Below are positions 44,223-53,328 of a stretch of DNA of 64,000 bases, piece after piece. The position numbers were made by a program, and so were the translations under genes. The notes beneath the pieces are model-generated. The model searched no databases. It was not told the DNA's origin and was given only the letters and a program-made list of their open reading frames with translations. The stretch is from Arcanobacterium phocae. Its GTDB lineage: Bacteria > Actinomycetota > Actinomycetes > Actinomycetales > Actinomycetaceae. The first letter of the stretch is position 1; each line of letters begins with the position of its first letter. The stretch spans positions 186,001-250,000 of the forward strand of contig NZ_JABAPM010000001.1 in the NCBI RefSeq assembly GCF_018913465.1, given 5' to 3'.

Positions 44223-45094
44223 TCGGTTACGGAATACTGGGAATGGTGATCGGTGCCGGCTGTTTCAGTATTATGATTGGACTCTTTACCCCGCGTAGGT
44301 CCCTAGCGTCCCGAATCATGACTCACGTTGCTACTCGTGACCAGCACCGTAAACGGGTGTCTTTGACGGCGCGGATTGTGCCGCTGCTCGTTCATAGCGT
44401 GGAATCGCTAGGCTCTTCGCGGGCGTCTGTAGCCCGCAGGTTAGCAATCATCGGGGAACAAACAGTTGCTGATTTCCGACTTGTTCAAGCTCAGTGGGCA
44501 GGGGTCGGGTTAGTGATCGGAGCGGCGCTTGGAGCACTGAGTGTGAGCCGAGGATTTTCTCCGTTGATGGTTGTAGTACTAGCGATTTTTGGAGCAGTTT
44601 GTGGCGCTTTGTGGGCTGATTCTCGGTTAACAGCGACTGCGCAATCAACTTCCCGCATGCTCACTCGCCAGCTCCCTGACGTTATCGAGCTCATTGCGCT
44701 TGCCGTATCTGCTGGAGAAGCTGTTAGACCAGCTTTGGAACGAGTCGTTAGATTAGGGCAAGGACCATTAATCGAGCATTTGCGGATCACATTGTCTCAC
44801 GTCCATGCTGGGGCGTCGTTGACTCAAGCGTTAACTGATTTGGCAATCCGAACCAATAATCGTAATGTTTCTCGTTTCTCGGACTCGTTGATTACTGCGA
44901 TGGAACAAGGCGGCGGACTCGCACAGACTTTGCACAATCAAGCTCGCGATGCCCGAGATGCCTCGCGTCGAGAGTTACTTGAAGAAGGCGGAAAAGCTGA
45001 AATTTCAATGATGATACCGGTAGTTTTCCTTATTTTGCCGATCACTGTTCTGTTTACGATTTTCCCTGCACTGCAGCATCTGAATTTTGGATAA
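44219..45094 (+). CDS. tadC: Tad pilus platform protein TadC
   Basis: A 291-residue F-domain membrane protein. MIGYGILGMVIGAGCFSIMI is the first helix; the F domain contains LPDVIELIALAVSAGEAVRPAL near residue 157 and GGGLAQTLHNQARDARDASR; the last helix is MIPVVFLILPITVLFTIFPAL. The ATG at 44219 overlaps the tadB stop (ATGA); a frame open upstream to 44027 runs inside tadB and is rejected. Confidence 0.88.
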   Translation: MIGYGILGMVIGAGCFSIMIGLFTPRRSLASRIMTHVATRDQHRKRVSLTARIVPLLVHSVESLGSSRASVARRLAIIGEQTVADFRLVQAQWAGVGLVIGAALGALSVSRGFSPLMVVVLAIFGAVCGALWADSRLTATAQSTSRMLTRQLPDVIELIALAVSAGEAVRPALERVVRLGQGPLIEHLRITLSHVHAGASLTQALTDLAIRTNNRNVSRFSDSLITAMEQGGGLAQTLHNQARDARDASRRELLEEGGKAEISMMIPVVFLILPITVLFTIFPALQHLNFG

Positions 45095-45116
45095 CACGAT
45101 AAGAAAGGACTAATAA

Positions 45117-45320
45117 ATGTTCATCTCAAGATTTAAGATTCGAGAACATATTGTTTGCGCCGGTACAAAGTGGCGTGCGAGAGAACGCGGCGATGTTCCC
45201 GGTTGGGTGATGATAACTCTCATGACGGCGGCGCTGGTGGTTTTACTATGGTCAGTAGTAGGACCGGCTTTGACTTCGCTCTTTGAAAACGCTATTAGCC
45301 GAGTCACCGAAATATCGTGA
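45117..45320 (+). CDS. putative small pilin (DUF4244/Flp-like)
   Basis: A 67-residue protein with a charged N-terminal half, then ERGDVPGWVMITLMTAALVV, a single membrane helix, and a short C-terminal helix. The glycine before the hydrophobic helix and position between tadC and tadE match the Flp-like pilin (DUF4244) slot of mycobacterial-type Tad loci. AAAGGAC precedes the ATG. The processing peptidase is not in the window. It overlaps the next gene by four bases. Confidence 0.7.
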   Translation: MFISRFKIREHIVCAGTKWRARERGDVPGWVMITLMTAALVVLLWSVVGPALTSLFENAISRVTEIS

Positions 45321-45679
45321 CCGAGCGACGGGTGGAATCCGGTAACGCCGTCGTCGGTTTTACCGCAACAGTTGGTTTACTAATGCTTGTCACCGTAACT
45401 GTGATGAGCTTAGGACTGACGTGGTATGCGCGCGAAGTAATGAACGATTCTGTTGCTATTGGTGCTCGAATTGCAGGGCTGGATGGTGCTACAGAAACCG
45501 TTGCGCGTGACCGTACGGCAGAACTAATAACGACGACGTTGCCGGATTCCTTTGCAGAAGATATTTCAGTTCGGTATGGCTCTCAATGGGTAGAGGTCAC
45601 AGCTCGGGCATCGGCTCCAGTTCTGGGTTTGATTCTGCCCATTTCTATCGAGGTAAAAGCCCGTGCACCGATTGAATAG
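45317..45679 (+). CDS. TadE-family minor pilin
   Basis: A 120-residue protein beginning at GTG 45317. The segment ESGNAVVGFTATVGLLMLVTVTV is a type IV pilin-like N-terminus, with glycine-asparagine-alanine taking the place of the usual G/T-x-V/E motif before one long hydrophobic helix; the rest is a small extracellular beta domain ending SIEVKARAPIE. This is the TadE-type pseudopilin layout. Both ends overlap neighbouring genes. Confidence 0.78.
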   Translation: MTERRVESGNAVVGFTATVGLLMLVTVTVMSLGLTWYAREVMNDSVAIGARIAGLDGATETVARDRTAELITTTLPDSFAEDISVRYGSQWVEVTARASAPVLGLILPISIEVKARAPIE

Positions 45680-46109
45680 AACCCCAAGCCAGCTGTCTGA
45701 TGTCAATCGAAAAAGAGAGTCGGGGAACGCCATAGTCGAATTCGTTGGCATCATCATTGTAATAATCGGTCCGGCGCTTATTCTCTTGATGGGATTGGGA
45801 GCCGTTCTAGGAGCGCAATTTGGTGTTGAAGCTGCCGCGCGTGACTCTGTGCGGGAACTTGTGCGCTGTTCAGGCAACGACTGTCAGGAACAAGCAGAAC
45901 TCCAGGCGCGCGCTATATGGGAAAGCCGTGGACACAAAGAAAACATAGATGTGGTTGTTTCATGTTCGGCGTTCCCTTGTCACTCGCCAGGAACAACCAT
46001 TAGCATCACCGTCGGTACTCGAATAGAGATACCTAGCATGGGTTACGAGGTGCCAGTTAGTGCTAGCTATTCAATGACAGTAGACTCTTTTCGGAGTTCC
46101 CATGAATAA
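45663..46109 (+). CDS. second TadE-family minor pilin
   Basis: A 148-residue protein from GTG 45663. KRESGNAIVEFVGIIIVIIGPALI is a clear TadE N-terminus: the glutamate five residues into the hydrophobic helix (IVEF) is the conserved pilin glutamate. The outer domain contains two likely disulfide pairs (CSGNDC and CSAFPC). It overlaps the previous gene by 17 bases and the next by eight. Confidence 0.82.
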   Translation: MHRLNRTPSQLSDVNRKRESGNAIVEFVGIIIVIIGPALILLMGLGAVLGAQFGVEAAARDSVRELVRCSGNDCQEQAELQARAIWESRGHKENIDVVVSCSAFPCHSPGTTISITVGTRIEIPSMGYEVPVSASYSMTVDSFRSSHE

Positions 46110-46518
46110 CCGAGAAGACGGCAACCTCCTCGTTCTTGGAATCGCGATATGGGTATTTATTATGATGCTTGTCCTTATCATTGGGGCAGGTGTTCATCTG
46201 CACAATGAGCGTAAGGATCTTTTGGCCCATGCAGATGCTACTGCACTGGCACTTGTGAATGAGATATCAGATAGTCAGTACTACACTGGACAAGCTATTT
46301 CATACGACGAGCAAGAAATACTCACGCAAGCACGTGCGCGCGTTGCATCGACGGTTGATAAACTGTCCCATCCAACGGGAGTTGCCGGTGATAACGTCGT
46401 CATTACCTTGTGTCGTACCGTGGAGGTACCATTCGTGCCGCGGATCCTATCTGCGTTCCAGAGCGTGGAAATGTGTGCAACTTCGTCTGCTCGGCTGAGA
46501 ATAGAAGTGGAACAATAG
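46102..46518 (+). CDS. TadG-like / Flp-pilus-associated protein
   Basis: A 138-residue protein: REDGNLLVLGIAIWVFIMMLVLIIGAG forms one N-terminal helix after a DGN motif, followed by HNERKDLLAHADATALAL, the helix typical of TadG/Rv3654c-like proteins. The rest is a small outer domain with two cysteines. It is the last gene of the pilus cluster; prfB follows after 14 bases. Confidence 0.72.
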   Translation: MNNREDGNLLVLGIAIWVFIMMLVLIIGAGVHLHNERKDLLAHADATALALVNEISDSQYYTGQAISYDEQEILTQARARVASTVDKLSHPTGVAGDNVVITLCRTVEVPFVPRILSAFQSVEMCATSSARLRIEVEQ

Positions 46519-46532
46519 CGTAGACTTAATCC

Positions 46533-47663
46533 GTGGCAATTGATTATCAAGCTGAAATTGAAGAACTCCGCCGATCCTTTTCGCAGATCGAGGCGGTGAC
46601 AGACGTGAGCGCCTTGGAGGCGCAGATCGTAGATTTGACTGAGAAATCGGGTGCCCCAGATTTGTGGGATGATCCGGAGCAGGCGCAAGCAGTTACGTCG
46701 AAACTTTCTCACGCGCAATCTGAACTTGACCGAGTGGCAAGAATGAGAGAACGGATTGCGGATCTTGGGACTCTCTATGAGATGGCCCTCGAAGAATCTG
46801 AAACAGATCCGGACATGGGCGCTGAATTGCTCAGTGAAGTTGACGGTGAGCTTGAACGAGTGCGTTCTGATTTATCTGAGCTAGAAATTAAAACATTGCT
46901 GTCAGGCGAATATGATGAGCGTGACGCAGTGGTAACGATCCGTTCTGGTGCCGGTGGCGTGGATGCGGCTGATTGGGCACAGATGCTCCAGCGAATGTAC
47001 TTGCGCTGGGCAGAACGCCATGGTTACGCTACAAAAGTCCTTGATACTTCCTATGCTGAAGAGGCTGGAATCAAATCGACGACGTTCGAAGTTTCCGCAC
47101 CTTATGCTTTTGGTACGCTCACTGTGGAAGCTGGTACGCATCGTTTAGTGCGCATTTCGCCATTTGATAATCAAGGCCGTCGCCAAACGTCATTCGCGGC
47201 CGTAGAAGTTATTCCGCTAATTGAGACAACCGACCATATTGATATTCCAGAAAGCGAACTAAAGATTGACGTTTTCCGGTCTTCCGGGCCGGGTGGACAG
47301 TCGGTGAATACTACTGATTCTGCAGTCCGAATGACTCACATCCCAACAGGAATTGTTGTGTCGATGCAGGATGAGAAATCCCAGATCCAAAATCGTGCAG
47401 CTGCGTTGCGTGTGTTGCAATCTCGATTGCTTGCTCGCCGTCACGAAGAAGAAGCTGCCATCAAGAAGGAACTTGCTGGCGATGTGAAAGGCGCGTGGGG
47501 AGACCAGATGCGCTCTTATGTTCTTCACCCTTATCAAATGGTTAAGGATCTACGAACCGGCCATGAGGTTGGAAATACTGAAGCAGTTTTCGATGGCGAT
47601 ATTGATGGTTTTATCGACGCCGGTATTCGTTGGCGTCACGGACAAATGTTCCCAACCGAGTGA
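46533..47663 (+). CDS. prfB: peptide chain release factor 2
   Basis: A 376-residue release factor for UGA and UAA stops. The tripeptide anticodon SPF is in RISPFDNQG and the hydrolysis motif GGQ in [15 protein letters not shown]. The reading frame is continuous from GTG 46533, so the UGA-dependent programmed frameshift known in many bacteria is absent here. It starts 14 bases after the pilus cluster without an obvious terminator. Confidence 0.95.
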   Translation: MAIDYQAEIEELRRSFSQIEAVTDVSALEAQIVDLTEKSGAPDLWDDPEQAQAVTSKLSHAQSELDRVARMRERIADLGTLYEMALEESETDPDMGAELLSEVDGELERVRSDLSELEIKTLLSGEYDERDAVVTIRSGAGGVDAADWAQMLQRMYLRWAERHGYATKVLDTSYAEEAGIKSTTFEVSAPYAFGTLTVEAGTHRLVRISPFDNQGRRQTSFAAVEVIPLIETTDHIDIPESELKIDVFRSSGPGGQSVNTTDSAVRMTHIPTGIVVSMQDEKSQIQNRAAALRVLQSRLLARRHEEEAAIKKELAGDVKGAWGDQMRSYVLHPYQMVKDLRTGHEVGNTEAVFDGDIDGFIDAGIRWRHGQMFPTE

Positions 47664-47706
47664 GAACCGCTTGTTTTTGATGTAAACAACAGTGTTTTCT
47701 TTCAGA

Positions 47707-47736
47707 TTCGGCGCGTCATATATGTGACGCGCCGAA
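47707..47736. terminator. hairpin after prfB
   Basis: TTCGGCGCGTCA and TGACGCGCCGAA form a perfect 12-bp stem with a six-base loop. It is followed by ATCATTATT, a weak T-run. It separates prfB from ftsEX and is a probable terminator. Confidence 0.75.
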
Positions 47737-47788
47737 ATCATTATTAGGGTAGTGTCAGTATGTACCCGAAGTAGATTGTGCTTAGTTC

Positions 47789-48478
47789 ATGATTACGTTT
47801 GAAAACGTTACGAAAATTTACGCTCGTGGGGCGGCTCCAGCATTGGACCAAGTCAGCCTCAACATTGAGCGTGGCGATTTTGTCTTTCTTGTTGGAGCCT
47901 CGGGTTCCGGCAAATCAACCATGCTCAGCCTGATTTTGGCTGAGGAACGTCCGACATCGGGAAGAATTCATGTGCTAGGTAAAGACTTGTCTGGTGTCTC
48001 TTCTCGTAGAGTGCCGTTGCTGCGTCGAAAAATTGGCACGGTCTTCCAGGATTTCCGGTTACTTACCGACAAAAATGTGTTTGATAACGTTGCTTTGGCA
48101 ATGAAAGTTATTGGGCGTCCTCGCCATGCCATCATGAAAGAAGTCCCACAGGTTCTTGAACTCGTGGGTCTTGATGGAAAAGAAAAACGTGGAATGCATG
48201 AACTGTCTGGCGGTGAAAAACAGCGGGTAGCTATTGCCCGGGCTATGGTCAATCGGCCAGAAATTTTGTTAGCGGACGAACCAACCGGAAATCTTGATCA
48301 CAATACTGCGCTGGGAATTATGCGATTGTTGGATCGGATTAACCGACAGGGAACAACCGTTGTGATGGCAACTCACGACCAAGAGATCGTTAATCAGTTA
48401 CGCAAACGCGTTGTGGAATTAGTTGACGGACAGATGACGCGTGATCAAGAGCGCGGCCAATATGGAGGTGCTCGCTGA
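47789..48478 (+). CDS. ftsE: cell division ATP-binding protein FtsE
   Basis: A 229-residue ABC ATPase. Walker A GASGSGKSTML near 36, Q-loop in TVFQDFRLL, signature LSGGEKQRVAIARA, Walker B ILLADEPTGNLD and switch MATHD are intact. FtsE with FtsX couples ATP hydrolysis in the cytosol to activation of a murein hydrolase outside at the septum. The stop overlaps the ftsX ATG (TGATG). Confidence 0.95.
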   Translation: MITFENVTKIYARGAAPALDQVSLNIERGDFVFLVGASGSGKSTMLSLILAEERPTSGRIHVLGKDLSGVSSRRVPLLRRKIGTVFQDFRLLTDKNVFDNVALAMKVIGRPRHAIMKEVPQVLELVGLDGKEKRGMHELSGGEKQRVAIARAMVNRPEILLADEPTGNLDHNTALGIMRLLDRINRQGTTVVMATHDQEIVNQLRKRVVELVDGQMTRDQERGQYGGAR

Positions 48479-49392
48479 TGCGGATCGGTTTTATTTTTTC
48501 CCAAGTCTGGAAGGGCTTGCGTAAAAACACCTCGATGATGGCGTCGGTTGTTTTGGTAACGTTCGTTTCGTTGCTTTTTGTAGGGGCAGCGATTTTGTTC
48601 CAAACCCAAATCGAGTCGGCAAAAAATGACTGGTATGACAAAGTTGAAGTGTCTGTCTTTATGTGTCCACCACAGTCAACAAGTGCTGCGTGCGCTGGCG
48701 GCGAAGCTAGTCAATCGCAAATCGACGAGTTGCGCGATTACTTGGAGAACGGGGAAGTCTCTAAGCATATTGAACAAATTTACTTCGAAACTAAAGAAGA
48801 CGCATACAAGGCATTTAAAGAACAACTCAAAGGTACGACGTGGGCAGACACGATTGATGCTGAATTGATGCAATCCTCATTCCGGTTGAAGCTGTCGAAT
48901 CCAAATGAAGATGATATCGCCGTGGTTTCTGAAATGCTTTCCGGACGTTCGGGCGTTGAATCCGTCATTGACCAGCGTCAGCAGCTCAAGCCACTGTTCA
49001 ATATGCTCAACCGATTCACCCTCATCTCAACGATTCTTGCAGTTATCATGATCGTCGTATCGGTACTCCTGATTCCGGCGACAATACGCCTTTCCGCAAT
49101 GTTCAGGCGCAACGAAACTGAGATTATGCGTTATGTGGGAGCATCGAATGCGTTTATCCAGGCTCCATTCATAATCGAGGGTATTATTTCTTCCCTTATC
49201 GGTGCGATTCTTGCAGTTGGCGGGCTGTATGTTGCCGTCCAATTCTTCGTCCAGCAGTGGTTCGCAGATTCTTGGCTCAAAGTGGTCTCCGGCTATGATG
49301 TCCTGATGCTGGCACCGTGGTTGTTGCTCGCTGCAATAGCAATATCCTCGATTGCTTCGTTCTTCGCTCTACGTCGTTACACCAAGGTGTGA
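48478..49392 (+). CDS. ftsX: cell division protein FtsX
   Basis: A 304-residue membrane protein: one N-terminal helix, a large extracellular loop (about residues 45-165, containing a CPPQSTSAAC pair), then three helices in the FtsX/MacB-type permease domain (LNRFTLISTILAVIMIVVS, then IRLSAMFRRNETEIMRYVGAS). It is fused by overlap to ftsE and followed immediately by a secreted M23 hydrolase, the likely target of its loop. Confidence 0.94.
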   Translation: MRIGFIFSQVWKGLRKNTSMMASVVLVTFVSLLFVGAAILFQTQIESAKNDWYDKVEVSVFMCPPQSTSAACAGGEASQSQIDELRDYLENGEVSKHIEQIYFETKEDAYKAFKEQLKGTTWADTIDAELMQSSFRLKLSNPNEDDIAVVSEMLSGRSGVESVIDQRQQLKPLFNMLNRFTLISTILAVIMIVVSVLLIPATIRLSAMFRRNETEIMRYVGASNAFIQAPFIIEGIISSLIGAILAVGGLYVAVQFFVQQWFADSWLKVVSGYDVLMLAPWLLLAAIAISSIASFFALRRYTKV

Positions 49393-49394
49393 TC

Positions 49395-50705
49395 ATGAAC
49401 TTCAAACGTCGGTCTATCGCAGTTATTTCTGCGCTAAGCATTTCTCTTGCCGCTGTATCGTTGCCTGCGTGGGCAGATGAGCGACAGGATTTAGTCAATC
49501 AACAAGAGCAAAATTCTGGCAAGATGAAAGAGATTCGTTCGTCGCTAGAAGGAATTGATGTTGACCTCCAAGATGCTTTTTTGGCGCTAGAGAAGACGCG
49601 CGCAGAGCTACCTGATGCCGAGGCTGAGTTGGCTTCAGCCCAAAGTGAGCTAGCAGCCGCTGAACGTCAGGCGCAAGCGAATGCTGCCTTACTTTCGTCT
49701 GCTCAAAATGAGCTGACTGGAATTACAGGAGAGTTGTCGGACTCTTCCGATGAAGCTAGCAAAACCAGACAGACATTAGCTGAGATAGCTCGAGCAACAT
49801 ATCGTGGTGAAACGATGCCGAGCGCGATTGACCTCGTCGTCGGTTCTGCATCGGCAGAAGAATTTACCAATGCCTATCGTGTTAATGCTGCTGTAACTCG
49901 TACTCAGAGTGCAGCCTTGACTGAGCTCTCGCAGTCGGTGGCTCAGTCAAAGAATCGGCAATCGCGCCAACAAGCGGTGGAAAAGCGGGTAACAGAGCTA
50001 AAAGCGGAATCCGATGCCATCGTCGTGACTCGAGACAAAGCTCGTGATGATGCTGAACATCGTAAGACGGACCTGGTGAAACTGGAAACATCGATTACTG
50101 CGCAGACACAAGATCTGGAAAAAAGAAAACAGGATTTCGAGTCTTCGCTAGCTGAGATCGAGAGTCAGCAACAGGCTGCATCGTCAAGAATCGCGGCTAT
50201 TGACGAAGAAAATCGCAGGGCTGAAGAAGAACGTCGTCGGCAACAAGCCGCGGCAGCTGCTGCCAATACACCAGCACCTGCACCAGCATCAACTGGATCT
50301 GGTTGGTTGAACCCGCCAATCCCGCATCCGCTTATTGTTACCTCGCCATGGGGAATGCGTGTGTATCCATTGGGAAATTACACTGCGATGCATTACGGTG
50401 TAGATTTGGCGTCGGCATGTGGTAACCCGCAGTATGCTGCAGCAGACGGTACGATCACTAATATTGTGTACCATCCGCTTGGTGGCAATATGATTTATGT
50501 GAATCATGGCTATCGTGATGGTGCTTCCTGGGTAACGCGACATTTACACATGTCAGTGGTTAGTGTTTCCGTTGGACAACATGTTTCCCAAGGTCAGGTT
50601 GTAGGTTTAACGGGTGCGACTGGTCGTGTCACAGGATGTCACGCACACTTTGAAGTATGGAAGAATGGCGTTACCCTTAACCCGATGACGTTGCCAGGTT
50701 TTTAA
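49395..50705 (+). CDS. secreted coiled-coil M23 (LytM) murein endopeptidase, FtsEX partner
   Basis: A 436-residue exported protein. A signal peptide (MNFKRRSIAVISALSISLAA to about residue 30, cleaved near AWA-DE) is followed by two long coiled coils (about 32-120 and 190-290), an alanine/proline linker, and a C-terminal M23 domain (about 318-436). The zinc ligands are present: H and D in MHYGVDLA and the HAH of GCHAHFEVW, so unlike EnvC it should be catalytically active. I choose ATG 49395, directly after the ftsX stop; a frame open to 49317 lies inside ftsX. The position suggests FtsX controls it. Confidence 0.9.
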   Translation: MNFKRRSIAVISALSISLAAVSLPAWADERQDLVNQQEQNSGKMKEIRSSLEGIDVDLQDAFLALEKTRAELPDAEAELASAQSELAAAERQAQANAALLSSAQNELTGITGELSDSSDEASKTRQTLAEIARATYRGETMPSAIDLVVGSASAEEFTNAYRVNAAVTRTQSAALTELSQSVAQSKNRQSRQQAVEKRVTELKAESDAIVVTRDKARDDAEHRKTDLVKLETSITAQTQDLEKRKQDFESSLAEIESQQQAASSRIAAIDEENRRAEEERRRQQAAAAAANTPAPAPASTGSGWLNPPIPHPLIVTSPWGMRVYPLGNYTAMHYGVDLASACGNPQYAAADGTITNIVYHPLGGNMIYVNHGYRDGASWVTRHLHMSVVSVSVGQHVSQGQVVGLTGATGRVTGCHAHFEVWKNGVTLNPMTLPGF

Positions 50706-50719
50706 GACAAAGGAGAATA

Positions 50720-51265
50720 ATGATGGCGAAGAAAAATAGCGCTACGAAAAACTCCGGCAAGTCTAGCCAGGCGGAAAAAGCGAAGGCCGCAGCGGACGCA
50801 AAACAGGTTATTGCCCGGAACAAGAAAGCACGTCATGATTATTTCATCGATGATGTTTTCGAAGCAGGACTTGTGCTGTCGGGGACTGAAGTGAAGGCAC
50901 TGCGCCTTGGACGAGCATCGTTATCCGAAGCATGGATTGAGATTGACCGTAGCGGCGAAGCTTGGGTTGTCGGTATGAATATCCCGGTCTATGCGATGGG
51001 ATCTTGGACTAACCATCAACCAACCGCTAAGCGCAAGCTTCTTCTCCACTCACATGAGTTGCGGGAGCTGGGCGTTAAAGTCAAAGCCAAGGGGACAACG
51101 ATTGTTCCGCTCGAACTTTATTTTTTACAAGGCCGTGCAAAACTAGAAATCGCTCTAGCTCATGGTAAGCAAGAATGGGATATGCGTGAGACACTGCGTC
51201 GTCGTCAAGATGAGCGAGATGCACAGCGCGCGATGAGTGAGGCGCGCCGTAAGCAACGTCGGTAA
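50720..51265 (+). CDS. smpB: SsrA-binding protein SmpB
   Basis: A 181-residue basic RNA-binding protein, partner of tmRNA in rescuing stalled ribosomes. NKKARHDYFIDDVFEAGLVLSGTEVKAL (NKKA through EVK) and the C-terminal KKxxDKR-like tail rich in Arg (RRQDERDAQRAM) are typical. An N-terminal extension of about 32 Lys/Ala/Ser residues is longer than in the enteric protein. Two ATGs stand in tandem after AAAGGAGAA. Its RNA partner ssrA lies 1.1 kb downstream. Confidence 0.94.
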   Translation: MMAKKNSATKNSGKSSQAEKAKAAADAKQVIARNKKARHDYFIDDVFEAGLVLSGTEVKALRLGRASLSEAWIEIDRSGEAWVVGMNIPVYAMGSWTNHQPTAKRKLLLHSHELRELGVKVKAKGTTIVPLELYFLQGRAKLEIALAHGKQEWDMRETLRRRQDERDAQRAMSEARRKQRR

Positions 51266-51437
51266 GAAGCCAAGCGTGCATACAGTGTGCAAAATGATGC
51301 TCATGTCATCTGTTTTTTAGTATTAGGGTTCGTTTTTGCAAACTCTGTGCACACAGTTAGCCGTGTATTGGCTGGTTTCTGTTTTTCATAAGCGAAACTT
51401 GTATCCTTAACCGTCTAAACATGGTAAACATAGGTAT

Positions 51438-52199
51438 ATGAAATCATGGCTTATTGATATGGATGGCGTGCTGGTGCACGAAGGAAAAGCGTTGCCAGGT
51501 GCAGCCGAGTTTTTAGGAAAATTGCAGGAACAAGAGATTCCGCATTTGATCTTGACGAATAACTCGATTTTCACCGAGCGTGATTTGGCGGAGCGTCTGA
51601 AAACCTCTGGACTGGATGTTTCTGAGGACCATATTTGGACCTCAGCATTGGCGACAGCGGGTTTCTTGGCGAAACAGTCGGATTCGCGTCGCGCATACGT
51701 GGTAGGCGAAGCTGGATTGACCACGGCGCTGTATGAGCAGGGTTTTATTATGACTGATTCAAAACCGGAATTCGTGGTTTTGGGAGAGACGCGCACGTAT
51801 TCGTTCGATGCTATTACGAAGGCGATCCGTCTTATCCAAGGTGGAGCGCGTTTCATTGCCACCAATCCAGATAATACTGGCCCATCTGCTGAAGGCGATA
51901 TTCCGGCAACGGGCGCAGTGGCGGCTTTGATTGAGAAAGCTACTGGGCGGTCGCCTTTCTTTGTTGGCAAGCCAAACCCAGTCATGTTGCGTAACGGCTT
52001 GAATAAGATCGGTGCTCATTCAGAAACAACCGCAATTGTGGGCGACCGCATGGACACGGACGTGTTGGCTGGTGTTGAAACCGGTTTGCAGACGCACTTG
52101 GTGCTGACTGGATCGACGAAGAAGTCCGACATTGAGAAGTTCCCGTTCCGGCCGGATTTTGTTCACGATTCCATTGCGGATGTTGTAGAACTAGTGTGA
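51438..52199 (+). CDS. HAD-IIA family phosphatase (NagD-like)
   Basis: A 253-residue haloacid-dehalogenase phosphatase. The nucleophile motif is IDMDGVLVH; LTNNS gives motif II, the IIA cap occupies about residues 65-170 and GKPNPVMLR then VGDRMDTDVLAG the third and fourth motifs. Substrates of the family include nucleoside monophosphates and small sugar phosphates; none can be named. No strong ribosome-binding site is seen before the ATG; TATG follows AT-rich sequence that may be its promoter. Confidence 0.88.
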   Translation: MKSWLIDMDGVLVHEGKALPGAAEFLGKLQEQEIPHLILTNNSIFTERDLAERLKTSGLDVSEDHIWTSALATAGFLAKQSDSRRAYVVGEAGLTTALYEQGFIMTDSKPEFVVLGETRTYSFDAITKAIRLIQGGARFIATNPDNTGPSAEGDIPATGAVAALIEKATGRSPFFVGKPNPVMLRNGLNKIGAHSETTAIVGDRMDTDVLAGVETGLQTHLVLTGSTKKSDIEKFPFRPDFVHDSIADVVELV

Positions 52200-52335
52200 C
52201 GGGCAGTTAGCGGTTTGATGTGATTCAGCTCCCGCTGGACGACGTCGGTTGCGTGCGCTACACTGACAAGACAGTATGTTTCGTAGCTAGGTTGTATGAA
52301 GACTTGCATTCTAGCTGTGAGGTGACAACTGAATA

Positions 52336-52715
52336 GGGGATGATCGGTTTCGACGGTAGTGATTACCGAAGGGAAGCGGGTAGAGGATGCACAGTTATCT
52401 CTTTAACGATCTGTGTAAACAAATAACTGCCAACAAGCAGAAGTCTGATTTCGCCCTCGCCGCCTGAGCGAGCGCATTAACTAAGAAATCCGTCAGACTC
52501 ACGTTGCTTTCGCGTGAGAACTCTGGCGTCGCTTTTGAAAGCCACTGGCACTAACGGTTCGCTATTAACTGTTAGGCGACTCCCAAGTAGCTAGGTTCGT
52601 CAGCAACATGTCTGTTAGAGTGCTGGAGCCAAAAATAACGATGAACAGACTGCACCCGGAGAAGCCTTGGGTTCCTCATTATCGGACGGGAGTTCAATTC
52701 TCCCCATCTCCACCA
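52336..52715 (+). ncRNA. ssrA: transfer-messenger RNA (tmRNA)
   Basis: The acceptor arm GGGGATG (52336-52342) pairs with CATCTCC (52705-52711), followed by A and CCA (52713-52715). The T-arm GGGAGTTCAATTCTCCC is recognisable near the 3' end. The tag frame starts with the resume codon GCC at 52429 and encodes ANKQKSDFALAA, ending with TGA at 52465-52467. The CCA is encoded in the genome. The 3' end is a common integration site for mobile DNA; accessory genes begin straight after it. Confidence 0.97.
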
Positions 52716-52756
52716 TTAAGACGCTCATTTTGATACAAAAATTTGGGCGCGGGATA

Positions 52757-52807
52757 AACCCCTTGAGGGTCGTGTTTTCTTTGGAAATACGCGGCTTTCA
52801 AGGGGTT
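52757..52807 (+). terminator. terminator-like hairpin after ssrA (repeat copy A)
   Basis: AACCCCTTGA (52757-52766) and TCAAGGGGTT (52798-52807) pair perfectly, and CGTGTTTTC/GAAATACG inside can add about eight pairs. CTCTTATT follows. It is the likely end of the ssrA transcript. Much of this segment, from CACCATTA (52711-52718) to the hairpin, is repeated in diverged form at 57048-57147. Confidence 0.75.
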
Positions 52808-53328
52808 CTCTTATTCTGCGGGCACGGTGTAGGTAGCTGTAGTTGATGCCCTTGAGGCTGTGAAAACTGAGAAACGGGGAATTCCTGAACCAGGCTAACG
52901 TTAGCCGCGAAAAAGTATGGAAACTGGGAAAGGTAATAGGCAACACGCACCTACTATGCGTTTTGCTTAACTGTTAAATATAAGAGCGTTAGAAGCTGTT
53001 TCTGCACCACTAGTCGGTTTAATTGTAGCTGGCTGTTAAATGCATAAAAGTGTCTTTAGAGAGCGTTATTAGTTAGTGTTAGTGGCTGATTGTATTGATC
53101 GCTTAAAATATTTTATTAAGGGTAAACAAGATCGGATTGTTTGTACCCGAGCGATTGCGAATAAGGTTTCGCATAGTCCTGCAAGAGATGGGCGGGAAAA
53201 TTAATGATGGCATTTAATTGCTCTTTGCTAGATGGCGTTTTGGTGTGGTCATGATGTTATATTAAAGCAAGGTTAGACTTGGGTACTTTAGATGGAATAT
53301 CATAGAGAATTCTTTTGTTGGGGGACGA
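52808..53328. other. intergenic stretch without a recognisable gene
   Basis: About 520 AT-rich bases. I find no reading frame with family resemblance on either strand and no strong hairpin; the final 60 bases hold a plausible promoter and a GGGGGA site before the VOC gene. It may be a remnant of the element that joined at ssrA. Confidence 0.5.

Noticed and set aside
46533-46620. Programmed frameshift in prfB
   Set aside because: The reading frame is open throughout and no in-frame TGA near codon 25 is present.
51266-51437. Terminator after smpB
   Set aside because: Only short weak inverted repeats precede the T-run near 51309; the signal is not good enough to list.
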